Origin: Clusia tigrina
Lineage: Eukaryota; Arthropoda; Insecta; Diptera; Clusiidae
Reading direction: 5' to 3'
DNA: 64,000 nt
Assembly (NCBI GenBank): GCA_920105625.2
Contig: OV050033.1
Coordinates: 128,153,821-128,217,820, forward strand
Shown: positions 35,947-61,667 of the stretch, in pieces
Layout of the letters: the number at the start of each line of letters is the position of its first letter
Numbering within the stretch: position 1 is the stretch's first letter
Notes under the pieces: generated by a model
The model's database searches: none
What the model saw: only the letters and a program-made list of their open reading frames with translations
Told to the model about the DNA's origin: nothing
Position numbers and translations under genes: made by a program

Positions 35947-36856
35947 GAGGTGTGATCAAAAAATAACCGTTATTTCAAATTTCGTGAGTTACGTATGTTC
36001 GATGTTCGCATTTTTTTTTCTGTTATGTTGGTACACATGTCTGTTATATACGTTGGCAATACCAACCATTTTGGATTGTCAGTTTGTTTTTGACAGATAA
36101 AAAGGTTAGTCGTGTTTTGGTGTGCTCTTCGATTTTGTAGTATTTGAAAAAATGGATCAAAGAAACTGTATTCAGTTTTGTGTAAAAAATGAAATTAAAT
36201 GCACAAGGACATTTTAAATGTTGACTGTGGCCTTTGGCGAGTCTACTATGAGCAGAACACAAGTTCAATTGTGGTATAACCGGTTTAAGGAAAGCCGAGA
36301 AGATGTCAATGACGATGCTCGTCCTGGTCGCCCGAGCACGTCAACAACCGATGAATACATTGACGCAGTGAAGAAAATGATTTTGGATAATCGTCGAATC
36401 ACTATCAGAGAGGTTGCTGATGATGTTGGCATATCGTTCGGCTCATGCCAAGCAATTTTTATGGATGTAGGCATTGCTAAATTTTGAGCAAAAACAACGT
36501 CGCATGGACATCGCTCAGGAGCTGTTTTTGGCCAAAAACAAAACCATTATCATGCCTCAACCACCGTATTCACCGGACTTGGCCCCCGCTGACTTTTTCC
36601 TCTTTCCAAAACTGAAGACACCGATGAAAGGAAAGCGTTTTGCTACGATTGAGGAGATAAAAGAAAAATCGAAACAGGAGCTGTTGGCGATACCAAAAAA
36701 GCGTTTCAGAAGTGTTTCGAGAATTGGAAAAAACGCTGGCATAAGTGTATTATATCTGAGGGGAATTACTTTGAAGGGGACAAGATAGTTGTTGATGAAT
36801 AAATAAATACTCTTTCAAAAAATTGAAAATAACGGTTATTTTTTGATCAAACCTCG
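35946..36856 (+). mobile_element. Internally deleted mariner element
   Basis: A 911-bp element starts CGAGGTGTGATCAAAAAATA and ends in the inverted form (CGAGGTTTGATCAAAAAATA read from the right). The TIRs are about 28 bp with one difference, flanked by TA on both sides (35944-35945, 36857-36858). Full-length mariners are about 1.3 kb, so around 0.4 kb is missing. The good TIRs suggest it could have been moved in trans. Confidence 0.92.
36152..36788 (+). pseudogene. mariner transposase pseudogene
   Basis: It begins MDQRNCIQFCVKNEIK and has an in-frame TAA at 36215-36217. It continues through the helix-turn-helix region (SRTQVQLWYNRFKESRED, ARPGRPSTSTTDE, ITIREVADDVGISFGS) and breaks at 36465-36480. 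It resumes with LNFEQKQRRMDIAQELF and the last catalytic segment PYSPDLAPADFFLFPKL (third Asp region). The two earlier catalytic aspartates are deleted. Not functional. Confidence 0.9.
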
Positions 36857-36858
36857 TA

Positions 36859-37319
36859 TGTATATATGTGGCGACACCACTACCCCCACCCAGTTGTCGG
36901 GTACGCCAACGCAAGCAGGCGCTAGTTCCGCGCGCCATCTATTAACACGCTGTCGCTGTGGCACAGCGTGTTTATGGGCAAGCGGAACTAGCCTGTGTTG
37001 GCTGGTGAACAACACACTTCGTGTTTTCGGCCTTTCATTCAACCTTCTTTCTTTATCTGTGCTGAAGCTGTGGTGACGTTTTATAGAGCGTTTTGTGCAA
37101 TTAAAAGTTATATTAATTACTGGACTTAACACAACTTCTATAAATTTGCAGAAACGTATTTTATCATATATTATATATACGATATAACAAATAAATTCGC
37201 AGGAACGTATTTTATCATATATTATATATACGATATAACAAATATTTCTGTTTTTTATTGGCAACGCTATGTTGAGCACGCGAGCAGCCAAATATATATA
37301 TATATATACATATATATAT
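36859..37319. other. Unassigned repeat-like stretch with 51-bp duplication
   Basis: The sequence from TGTGGCGACACC to about 37080 has LTR-like composition, including the paired ACACGCTGTCGC/GCACAGCGTGT, but no partner LTR. Positions 37141-37242 are two near-identical 51-bp units containing AACGTATTTTATCATATATT. No confident identity. Confidence 0.4.

Positions 37320-39019
<1,700 letters not shown>

Positions 39020-39094
<75 letters not shown>
39020..39094. repeat. (AT)n microsatellite
   Basis: A TA tract that continues the (AT)n before 37320 if the solo-LTR reading is right. Confidence 0.95.
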
Positions 39095-39099
<5 letters not shown>

Positions 39100-39379
39100 A
39101 GACGAAGACTAATAAGGAATCGTGGTATATTAAATTGTATACCATCATTTCCCGATTTGATGAGTTTGTGGTATAACGGCGCGTTCTGCTTTAAAATTAT
39201 TAGGGGTAATTTCTTTATTCAAAAGAATTGTTAATTGGTCTTGAGTTCCTATAAGTTTCTTGGATTTATTATAATAATTTAAATCTTTTAAATAGGGTCT
39301 GGTTCTATTTTTATTTTCATTAACGGAAAACGTAGGAAAAATTGGTCAAAAGGGATAAAAAATAAAAAAAGATGAATTT

Positions 39380-39835
39380 TGTCTCATATTATAAGTCAAC
39401 TTAATATAAATAAATAAATTTAGACGCATATTATCAGTCAACTTAATATAAATAAATAAATTTTGTCCCGTATTATAAGTTAACTTAATATAAGTAAATA
39501 AGTTTGGCTCATGTGAAGCTCAACTAAGTTATCTTAATATAAATATATATATTTGCGTCTTATTATAATTTAAATTATATAAACAAATTTGTTTCATGTT
39601 ATAAATCAACTTAATATAAATAAATAAATTTGATTCATTTGAATCTCACTTAATATAAATAAATTTGTGTTATATTATAAGTCAACTGTATATAAATAAA
39701 TAAATTTTGTCCCGTTATACTTCAACTTAATTTTATAAATAAATTTAGTCACATATTATTATTATTGTTGTTATTATATGTAATAAAGTTGACTTAATAT
39801 AAAAAAATAAATTGCCACATGTGAAGCTCACCTAA
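39380..39835 (+). repeat. Degenerate tandem repeat with TTATAAGTCAACTTAATATA
   Basis: About ten diverged units of 45-65 bp contain AAGTCAACTTAATATAAATA followed by AATAAATTT. AT-rich and non-coding. Confidence 0.75.
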
Positions 39836-39994
39836 AATTACTCTCTACCACAACCAACTTCAACTGACACTTAGGTGAGATGAAAATTGTACCGGGCAAC
39901 AAGCGTATTTGACTTGGCACCATCGTCTTTGGTAGCAACACCTCAACTCCACCCACAAATAAATAAGAAAAAAATTTCAAATCTACAAGCACTT

Positions 39995-40037
39995 TATCGA
40001 TTATTTAAAAGCAGTTCAGCTGGCACAAGCAGTCAAG
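39995..40037 (+). promoter_or_regulatory. Candidate ctp promoter (DRE, TATA-like, initiator)
   Basis: TATCGATT (39995-40002) resembles the DREF-binding element TATCGATA. It overlaps TATTTAAAA (40002-40010), and an initiator-like GCAGTCAAG follows at 40029-40037. DREs are typical of housekeeping fly promoters, which suits ctp. No transcript evidence. Confidence 0.4.
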
Positions 40038-40201
40038 TAAACGCCGACGACCGCTCATTTTTGTGATAACAGCAAAATAAATCGAAAAATTTGTTAGTTA
40101 AAAAACTTACGGCTAAAAAAATAAATAAATTCAAAATCCAACAACAAAATTTGGAGAACGCGCCAAAACAAGCAAAGAAAGCCTAGGCAGTGTTAAGCAG
40201 G
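40031..40201 (+). other. ctp: Candidate ctp 5' UTR exon 1A
   Basis: A non-coding, A-rich exon candidate ending at CAGG|GTAAGC (donor at 40202). It lies downstream of the DRE/TATA-like cluster. It would splice to the acceptor at 49433. Confidence 0.4.
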
Positions 40202-40689
40202 GTAAGCAATACATTAAATTAAACCAATTAAACTGGAAATTAATTGTTTTAGTTTCGTTGTTAAGTGGTTGCAAGAATTATGAGTTTATCTATGAAATTG
40301 CCGCTTTAAAATATATAGTTCTGATTCTATTCTAATCTTAACGGTATGATTCCTACCTCTCAACTATTGTACTAGAAAACATTAACTTTCACATACATAT
40401 ATAAAGTATATTTAAACTAGAGTTATAATAATTTTTATATTCTATTTTACATCATTGCATAAACAAAACACAATTCTAGTTTCCAAATTCAAAAATTTGC
40501 ATTTACTTTTGAAAAGGTTCGATAGTGTAAACCATTCACAATAGCGAGCACAGAGTTGTCAAAGTAAAATTCCCTTGCATGCAAACTGAAATTCCCATAT
40601 AAAATCAAATGATGATAGAAGTCGCCTGCCAACAGCCAATCACAGCAACGCAAATGCAAAAGCGACGGCGAAACCGAAGACACGTTCAG

Positions 40690-41010
40690 AATTGAAACAG
40701 AATTCACGCAAATTCAGTATAGCGAGTGTTGAGCGGCAAAAACGGCGTAAACCAGAGTCTAAAATATATAAATTTCGAATACAAATAAAGAAACACACAT
40801 TCTTGAGAGGGAAAATATATTGTAAGTGAAAAAACACTTCAGTTAAAGAAAACTCAGTATTCTTTTGTTTATTTATAATAATACTTCAAACAAATTCAAT
40901 TAATTTAGTTTGATTTCACAAAAAGTTAGTGTTGAGTGAACGAGAAATTAAAAAATTTTGAGGAAAAAGCCTGAAACACGCAAGCAAAGAAAAAAATTAA
41001 AAATTGCACG
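40690..41010 (+). other. ctp: Candidate ctp 5' UTR exon 1B
   Basis: An alternative leader exon ending at TGCACG|GTGAGT (donor at 41011). The start is unclear. Drosophila ctp is known to use several leaders, so alternative first exons are plausible. Inference from the splice donor and composition only. Confidence 0.3.
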
Positions 41011-41794
41011 GTGAGTTATGTATTTTTCTTTGATTGCAAACGTATTTTGTTGAGAGGAAGGCGGTGAAGGATACGAAGATGCCCGGAATAGGATCAGAAA
41101 TATACGCTTTCTATTTTTTCTTGTCAAAAATTAACAAAATTAAACGCGCCTGCTTGGCCTGCTAAAAACTAAAATGCCGCTTTGAAGTGAGATAGAAAAA
41201 AGAGGCCCGCTGCAATTTTGAATTTGGCAGCGGTGCGAAAGTGTTGGCGGGGGCGCGATGGGAGAAAGAGAAAATTGGACAAAAAAAAAGGTATAAGAAA
41301 CCTGAAGCAAAACGATTTTTTTTTTGAGTTGGAACATTTTTTAAAGTTATTTGCTATCATATCACTTGGCAATTTTTGTTCTTAGTCAAGTTTTCCTTAT
41401 TTGATCGGTGAATCCGTCCACATTTGCTATCATCATCACACCCACCCACCTACGAAACCCTCCAGCGGACAGACGTGAACGGGTTAAGAAGAAGCATGCG
41501 AGCGAGCATGATGTCGCTTCTTATTTTGGGCAATTTCATAACGTGCTTTGGTTGGCGGCCAGTTCTCAGTTGTTGTTGTTGGTGTTGGTGTTGTTGTAAA
41601 AAACGCTTTGATGGAGAGGAAATTAAAAAAAAATTGACGTAATTTCAACTGGAAATTTTTGCATATAAATTGTTAAAATTTTAAAAAGGTGTTTGGGTGG
41701 TTCGGTTTCTTTTCGCTGATTTAAATCCTACAGAAATGAACTGACTCACTCGTGCGTACCTTGAATCTAGAATGAGAGGTATAGATTTGTTGCT

Positions 41795-42255
41795 AGCATA
41801 GAGCGTCGTCTGGTATCATCTACTTCCATAAACTGGACATATCATAAGCTGGAGATAATATCATTTAGATCACTGCAGAATTTAAAAGTCAAAGATTGGC
41901 TGCCAAGTGTTTAGCTATAATTGACTGCAAGATCCCAGCTGGAGCGACGCCTGGTAACGCCTGCTCCCTTAAAGTGGGCATATAAATATCGTTTAATCGT
42001 TCAGTCTGGCAGATCACTCCAGAGTATTCCATGCGGAGATTTGCTGCTATAATGGACTTCCAACTCTCGTTTCTCGTAGCATCTTCCATAAACCAGACAT
42101 ATCAATATCATATGGATGATAACGGGCAGATATTGGTTGCTATTAGCAAATCTTTAAGCGACTCCAAGCTCTCCTGATAGAGCGTCGTCAGGTAACACCT
42201 ACTCCCATAAACTGGACAGAACATTATTTAGTGTGGCAGATCAGTGCAGAATTTA
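41795..42255 (+). repeat. Diverged tandem repeat in ctp intron 1
   Basis: Three copies of a 130-240 bp unit share GAGCGTCGTCWGGTA, CCATAAACTGGACA and CAGATCASTSCAGA words. Non-coding. Confidence 0.65.
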
Positions 42256-42534
42256 ACAGGAATGAATGTGGGTAAACCCTTGCTGTGTAATGTCACTAGT
42301 GTTCCCCGCCAAACAAAAATGTAATTCAAAAGCAGTTCATAGGCAATATATCTGGGAGGATACACTACTCATCATGGAGCTGCTTAAATGGTTAAGAAGG
42401 AAGGAGGGTCCTAAAATCAGTCAGATTTATATATACATATATAAATATATGACATACCAGCCGAAAGATCAAGGAACATAAAACGCAACTGGTCATTAAA
42501 TAAGCGCTGTAAACATGACGCGAAGACAGTAGAA

Positions 42535-42720
42535 TTCAAACGGCAAAATAGTAGAATTCAACCATGAGGACACAAGAAATAAAACACGAGGACAGTAGAA
42601 TTCAACCATGAGAATAGGAGAATTCCAGCTCGAGGATAGTGGAATTCAAGGCTGAGGACAGTAGAATTCAACCATGAGGACAGTAGAAATCAAACAGGAG
42701 GACGCAGTATAATTCATACA
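42535..42720 (+). repeat. Minisatellite, unit near GAGGACAGTAGAATTCAACCAT
   Basis: About eight tandem 21-23 bp units in the ctp 5' intron. Confidence 0.88.
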
Positions 42721-42999
42721 AAAGTTTTATATGAACCGATGAGAATTATATCAGACTAGACATGATTTTCAGGGAAGAATAGCACTTCCTTGACAATACA
42801 GCCTTCCATTGGGTTGGTAATGACAAGATTTGCTTTCACACAAAGTTAATTGCTGACCCTTTTGATGATATAGGGGAAATTTCCACAGTATACTAATGTT
42901 TAAACAATTCTAAAGATGTCAATTCAAGTTAAAACTTTCTTCATATATTCGCATATTCATTAAAGATATTTCTTTCCAGCTTTCTGGTATACAAGTATC

Positions 43000-43355
43000 T
43001 CTCTCTGAAACAAGATTCGCTCTTTCTCTTGTCAAAGATTCTTTCTTTCTCTCCAACAAGATTCACTATTTCTCTTGTTGAAGATTCTTTCTCTCAAATA
43101 AGAATCTCTTTCTCCATTTAAGAGTGTTTTCTCTCATACAGGAATCTCTCACAAAAGAATCTCTCTTCTCTCCTACAGGAATCTCTCTCTCGTTAAAGAT
43201 TCTTTCTTTCTCTCATACAAGTATCTCTTTTTCTTTTAAACAAGAATCTCTCACAAAAGAAGAATCTCCCACAAAAGAGTCTCTCCTCTCATACAGAAAT
43301 CATCTATCATTATAGATTATTTCTTTCTCTCATACAAGTATCTCTTTCTCTCGTA
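43000..43355 (+). repeat. Minisatellite, CTCTCTYAYACAAGAATCT-type units
   Basis: Pyrimidine-rich tandem units of 17-34 bp with TCTTTCTCTC and CAAGAATCTC words. Confidence 0.85.
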
Positions 43356-45529
43356 CAAATTTCTTATTGCCCAAAAATGGTTATCTGACTATTTAGGGAT
43401 CCCCAGAAATGTTTCTTCGATGGATATATTGTCACCCTTATTACCAGGAGTAGTAATCCACATCCTACTCGACCAACACCAAGCATCAATGAAAGATGCC
43501 TGAATTTTCCTCCTCGAGGCTATTATTATTATCCAGAATCAATCACTAATTTCGGTGTACTTACTATTGGACTACTCAGTGGGTACGCATACACATATTT
43601 TTCGTTCCTTAACGATACATCGGAATCTAGACAGGAGTAAGCTAATCTAATCTTTGCATCTGCAAGGTCAACCTCTGTCGTCAATCAATTTAGAGGGATT
43701 CTATTAGTAGCCTGACTTGCTTTAAGACCGCAGCCTCTTTTAAGCGCGGGAACAACAATTCTCTCAACCTATTCTCAAGTCGATTTCTTGGAAGTTCTTG
43801 CACACAATCAGGTGGAATGTTGTTGTTTTTCTCATGTCGTTTTTTCTCATGTCATTTGTTCACATGCCAATTTTTATCTTTGTTTGAATACAATTTGAAA
43901 TATGTTTTCAAAAAACTTTCATTGCGTGCTTTTAGGGTCTCTCTCTAAGAAATGCTTCAAACTTCTAAACCTTGTGTTAGTTATTTTTTCCTTTCATATC
44001 ACATAATACATTTTAACCAATTCCCAGTATAATTAACTTGTATATTGCATAGTTGACTGCATAATTAGCAACTCCATACAGAGACCAGAGACTCGGTCTT
44101 AAAGTCGGTGGCTCTCTGCCGCTGCCAGTTCGCTTTTTCAGGTTGACATGAATGCATGCAGATTGCATGCTGTACTGCTACTCAAACGCTCGCGTAGGTT
44201 GCTGCTGATGGGTATCTAATTTTTAACACTTGATTGAAGCTGCTGTTGCTGTTGCTGTCTGCTGATGTCTGTTGTCTGCACTGTTGCAACGCCGAGCGTG
44301 GCGCTGACTGGCAAATATTGCTGTAAGCACTTGGAATGGTGTCATAGAACTGTCAGAGACAGCTCAGTTCAGTTTAGTTCGGTTCAGTTCAGCTCGTTGC
44401 TACTACCACCATCACCATCGCCAACAACAACAATGGCAAATAATGGTATCTGACGTGGTTATGGCGAAATATAGCCAGCTACTTTAGCAGCAGCAGTAGT
44501 TGGGGCGGAGGAGGACTGGCTTGGCCGCACGGTATCTCTACGAATATTTATAATATTTGCCACTTGCTAACATTCAACAAGAGTCGGTGCGGGTAGCAGC
44601 CAAGCCAGTGCTGCCTGCTCTGTGCCGTTGTTGCTCTGCGATGAGAGATGACAATGACTTTGTTGAAGGCTGGCGGAGGCCGGGTGGCTTACCTGGTTTC
44701 TGTTTGCCTTGCTTTAATGCTTCTTTATATTTTCCAGTGTATAACCAGGTTTTTAAAGTTTTTGCATTATTCTTGGGCATCTGAAATGCAATTATTAAAT
44801 GACAAATCACAGACTTCTACAACACTAGACGAAGTTATTGAGCTGCCTTTTTTGCTGGGACCCCACCATCGAGAGCCAATGATGTGCCGTCACTTTCATC
44901 ACATACAAACTTTGACCAGTAATTCTTATGAGTTATTGCATTGCATTCTGATAAATTTCATCATAAAGTCGTAGGCGCTGAGTTGCTGGTGGTGCCGGTG
45001 TCGTCACAACAGTCGTGTTCGCCGCCGCCGCCGTCTTTTATGTTCCTATTATTGTTGTTATTATTGAGGCTCATGATATTTACATACGAGTATATTTAAA
45101 TGACCAATTGACAAATTTATAAATGGCAATTTTGTTCGCGTGTGTGGCGTTGCGACCGAGCTGAGTGCATATGTTTTGTCTGAGTGTGTGTGTGGTTGTG
45201 GGTGGTTGCGTTTTTTCCGTCCGTCCCTCCATTCATTTATTTGCTCTCACTCTTCGTTGCTGTTTTTTGCGTAGGCCGTCAAAATTTCCCCCTCGTCTTT
45301 GATGTGAATGGTTTTGTTCATTGACCTACAAAATAATGTAAATATTTAATATGTGTGCATGGATGATTGAAAAATCACATGAGAATTATTGGATTGGTTT
45401 CGTATAGCATAGTTTTGGGCTGCAGGTTGGCGATGGCTTTGGTTCAGAGAAGGTTCTTTATCGCACGCCTGGAAATATGCTTACAATTTATTATATTCTC
45501 ATATAATGAGAATATTGTTATTTTCTTAT

Positions 45530-45825
45530 TATATTATTATTTTACTATTTAATTAATAATTATATTTTATTTTTATTCTTTTATTTTCATTTTATTATCA
45601 TTTTAATGATTTATTCTTTTTTTATTTTTAATTATGTTATTCTTATTTTATAGTTTTTATTTTATTACTTTATTTTATTATTATTTTACTATTTAATTAA
45701 TTTATATTTATTTTTATTATATTTTCATAATTTTATTTTTATTATTTTATTTTTACTATTTTAATTTAATTTCATTTTGCTTTATTTTGTTTTATTTTAT
45801 ATATTATTTTATTATTATTTCTGGG
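45530..45825 (+). repeat. TTTTATTA-rich simple sequence
   Basis: A low-complexity run of TTTTATT/ATTTTA words in ctp intron 1. Confidence 0.85.
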
Positions 45826-46150
45826 CAAGATATTTGCATTCTATCTGACAGTCAAGCACCTTGCCTTTGCGCTTGCCGTCAAGAACTGCCACAAATCTTT
45901 AATCTGAGCTGTGTTCCCGGCTACAGGGATATTCCAGGGAACCCCCAAAGCGGTTGAACTCGCCCGAGAGGGTCCTACAATACCGATTCAACCAGCTATG
46001 TCAAACCTCGGAACTCCTATTGCCCCATGTAAACTTTTCATTAGCAGATTTTTAGGCGCAGTGAGCAGGTGCGGATGGTGCAGATCACACCTTCCCAAAT
46101 GCACAATGTGGCACACAGATTGCATGCACCACTCTGAAAATTAAAATCGG
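45826..46150 (+). pseudogene. LINE RNase H relic
   Basis: QDICILSDSQA (RNase H Asp box) and LSCVPGYRDIPGN (His box) lie in one frame to about 45948. A shift at a CCCCC run follows, then KAVELAREG and LGTPIAPCKLF, matching the order seen in the 1.7-4.0 kb LINE. The 5' part of RNase H and all of RT are absent. Plus strand, inside ctp intron 1. Confidence 0.7.
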
Positions 46151-46387
46151 GCGAATTTAAGCTATCTATGCATGCTAAGTAGTAAAGAGAACTGGGACCA
46201 CGTAGCGAAATATGTGGAAAATGTGCTCCGGAACCTGCACGCAGGAATAGCCTTGAGAGTCCAATGGAGGAAGTGAGAATCTCACCTTGAAGGAAATATG
46301 AAAAGGGTCCCAAGGTGGAGAGGTGGATGTTTTAGTCAATGCAAACTTCGCATACCAAAACTGTGACGACAATTTTGTTGTTGGGAT

Positions 46388-46550
46388 AGGCATTTTTACC
46401 CTCTACCCGGGGTTTGGTGGAATGAGTACTACCAACTAAGACTTTCGATTCAGAAAGAAGTACGAGTATTTCGAGGCCATGCCCTGGGCAGGATTCGCAC
46501 CGACGACTCCACGATTGTGAGACTAGCTTGCTTACAACAACAATGACATT
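46388..46550 (-). mobile_element. SINE copy, minus strand, with head
   Basis: Read on the minus strand, the tRNA-like head has a B-box-like GGTGCGAATCC (46489-46499) and an AGCTAGTCTCACAATCG region upstream. A body then shares GAAGTACGAGTA and GGAATGAGTACTA words with the other copies. A clear (TAA)n tail is missing. Confidence 0.6.
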
Positions 46551-46639
46551 GACAAATGGAGACCGGTATAATGAGGAGAATACCCGTTACGTTTGAATCA
46601 TATATGCTTGTACAATATAACAAAAAGGTTCAGAAATGT

Positions 46640-47095
46640 GTTCAATGACTCTCGGATTGCATTCACTGACTGGGATTGTATTCACCGAGTCCCGGGAAAT
46701 AATTCACCGAATCTCGGATTGTATTCACTGACTCCCGGTTTGTATTCACTGACTCGGATTGTATTTACCGAATATCGGATTGTATTCACTGACTCTCGGA
46801 TTGCATTCATTGACTCAGATTTTATTCCCTGACACTCAGATTGCATTCACTGACTCGGATTGTATTCACTCCCTCTCGGATTCCATTCACTGACTCTCGG
46901 ATTGCATTCACTGACTCGCATTCCATTCACTGACTCTCGGATTGCATTCACTGACTCGAATTATATTCACTGTATTCTCTGGCTCTCGGATTGTATTCAT
47001 TGAGTCAGATTTTATTCACTGACTCTCGGATTGCATTCACTGACTCGGGGTGTATTCACTGACTTTCAGGATGCATTCACTGATATTTTACTCTT
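46640..47095 (+). repeat. Minisatellite, unit TCGGATTGCATTCACTGACTC
   Basis: About 20 tandem units of 19-24 bp, with alternation between GGATTGTATT and GGATTGCATT forms suggesting higher-order copying. Confidence 0.93.
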
Positions 47096-48349
47096 ACCAC
47101 CTCCACCCTTTAAATTTAAACTAATTACCACCGCTGCGTTTCAAATTCAGTCCAGTTTTTCATTTTTGCATACTTTCAGGCGATATTTCTATTTTTATGC
47201 CCACTTTCCCAACAATTTTTAATGCAATTTTCCAACATGTTGAAAGCATACAATCAGTGTAAAATTGTTCATTTTGTTACATCATGGAACGCTATTATTC
47301 GTTCAGCTGTAGCCCCAGCTTCAGTTTCAGCCTCCTTTGTGCCTGGCATTACAATGCTGTCTTTTCTATATACTTTTTTCGCACCCACCTTGGGCATAAA
47401 TGCATAAATTACTGCCGCCCAGATGCGTATTTCTTGTACGCATTAAGATTCCCGGTTGAGGTTTTGTTTTTCATCAGCATTTTGCTTGGTAAGTTTGCTT
47501 TTTTCAAGGTGGCTCCTTCGTGTGGGACTAAATTTGGAAAAAATAAAAAAATTAAGTTGTAAAACGTGGTGTTTTTGTGACCTAATTGCATACGTTTAGG
47601 TGTTGTTGCTGGGACGAGTGTTGTGTTGGTTTACTGTCGCAAATTTTCTGTGATTAAAAAATTGTATATTAAAATATTTTCTGCTGTGTGAGGTTTCGCC
47701 ATTTTTGCAAAGATTTCCACATTTTTATGCGCCTAAAATTATGTGTATAGTTTTGCTTATATTTTCTATTTTTGGGACTTTTTCATACAAATATTAAACT
47801 TTTTACATGTCAATTTTCCATTGTGGGAACTAGTTTTTACTAGTCAACATTTCACGCGCCTAGAGTTATGCAATATTTTGCTTATATCTAATTGTTTCAT
47901 ACTTTGCTGCTATGCCTGTCTTCGCCTCGTCACCTTTTTCACAGCACCCCTATGGCAGCTTTTCGAGCTTCTTGTTTACTTGTGCATAAGTTAAGCTGAG
48001 AAGTATGCTACGTTTTTTTTTATTTTGGACTGAAAATGTAAAAATATCACGTGTTTTTTAAATGGCCATTTTTGGTTTAGGTTTGGTTTAACTTAGTTTT
48101 CCACTTTTTTTTTTATTTGTTTGCCACTTTTTGTTGTTTTATTTTGTTCCTTGGTTATGTTGCTTTTTTGTTGTTTGCCTTGGTTATGTTTTTTATATTT
48201 AATATCTTTTCCATTTTGAAGCGTGGTTGTGGCCTCTACGAAATCTAATACATTAGTTACCATGGTTTGGAGCGAAGTATACGAAAAGGAATAAAATTGT
48301 AACAAAGTAAAAGATTGAATATTGTTGTAACAGACAAACAAATTTTTAT

Positions 48350-49075
48350 GATTTAATTTTTGGGTTATTTTAAAAAAAAATTTTTTATAATTTTATTTTA
48401 TATGTTTCTTTCTGTTTTTTAAATAGTTTTTTTGTTTCGTTTTAGTTTAATATATTTAAAATTTTTTTAATATTTATTATTTTTTAATTATAACCAAAGA
48501 TTATTATTCAGTCTTAAATAATACTTTTTTTTTTTAAATTGTTTTTTTGGTTTTTTTATTTTTTTATTGTTTTTTGGTTTTTATAACTTTTATAACTTAT
48601 TATAACTTAGTTTTTAATTACTTTTTTATCATGTTTTTTTATTTTTATTGAATATATTTTGTTGTAACTTTTTTCTTATATTTTTAAAATTTTTTTAATG
48701 TATTTCTTATTTTTTATTGTTCTTATTTTATTTTATGGTTTTTTATAAGTTTTTGATTGTTTTTTTTTAAATTTTTTTAAATTTTTTTTTGTAACTTTCT
48801 TTTAATTTTTTTTTAAATTTATTATAATTTTTAATATTTTTTTATATTCAGTCTTAAAATAATGTCCTTAGAATCTAAAAATTTTTTTTTATTATTGTTA
48901 TTTATTGTTTTTTCTTAATTTTTTATTATATTTTTTAAACTTTTTGTTTTTTTATTATATTTTTTATAACTTTTTTATTATTTTTTTATCACATTTTTAA
49001 TAACATTTTTCTTATTTTTTTTATAATTTTTTAATTATAACCAAAGGTTATTATATTTCGTCATAAATAAATTCT
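48350..49075 (+). repeat. T-rich low-complexity tract
   Basis: Almost only T with A (TTTTTTATTTTT words), upstream of ctp exon 2. It probably arose by slippage. Confidence 0.85.
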
Positions 49076-49082
49076 TAGTGAA

Positions 49083-49378
49083 TTAATTAAATAAATTAAA
49101 TTAAATTAAATAAAATTAAATAAATTAAATAAAATTAAATAAATTAAATGAAATTAAATAAAATTAAATAAATTAAATAAAAATAAATAAATTAAATGAA
49201 ATTAAATAAAATTAAATAAATTAAATTAAATTAAATAAAGTTAAATAAATTAAAACTTTCTTCAATAATTTCCTTTTATTAATTCCACAAGTTTCCTTTT
49301 ATTAATAAAAATTTAATAAAATTAAATAAATTAAAAAAATAATTAAATAAATTAAATAAAATTAAATAAATTAAAACT
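49083..49378 (+). repeat. (AAATTAAAT)n array with an internal duplication
   Basis: Tandem AAATTAAATAA units. The sequence AAAACTTTCTTCAATAATTT with its CCTTTTATTAATTCCACAA continuation occurs twice (about 49252 and 49374), and the second copy forms the polypyrimidine tract of the ctp acceptor at 49433. The splice site region has therefore itself been duplicated. Confidence 0.85.
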
Positions 49379-49433
49379 TTCTTCAATAATTTCCTTTTAT
49401 TAATTCCACAAATTTCCTTTCTTTTCCTTGCAG

Positions 49434-61667
<12,234 letters not shown>

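Noticed and set aside
36859..37319. A second solo LTR starting TGTGGCGACACC
   Set aside because: No matching terminus ending in CA with a target duplication was found, so it is left as unassigned repeat-like sequence.
46175..46393. Minus-strand ORF near the LINE/SINE relics
   Set aside because: No LINE motif appears in this frame; it is antisense to decayed LINE sequence.
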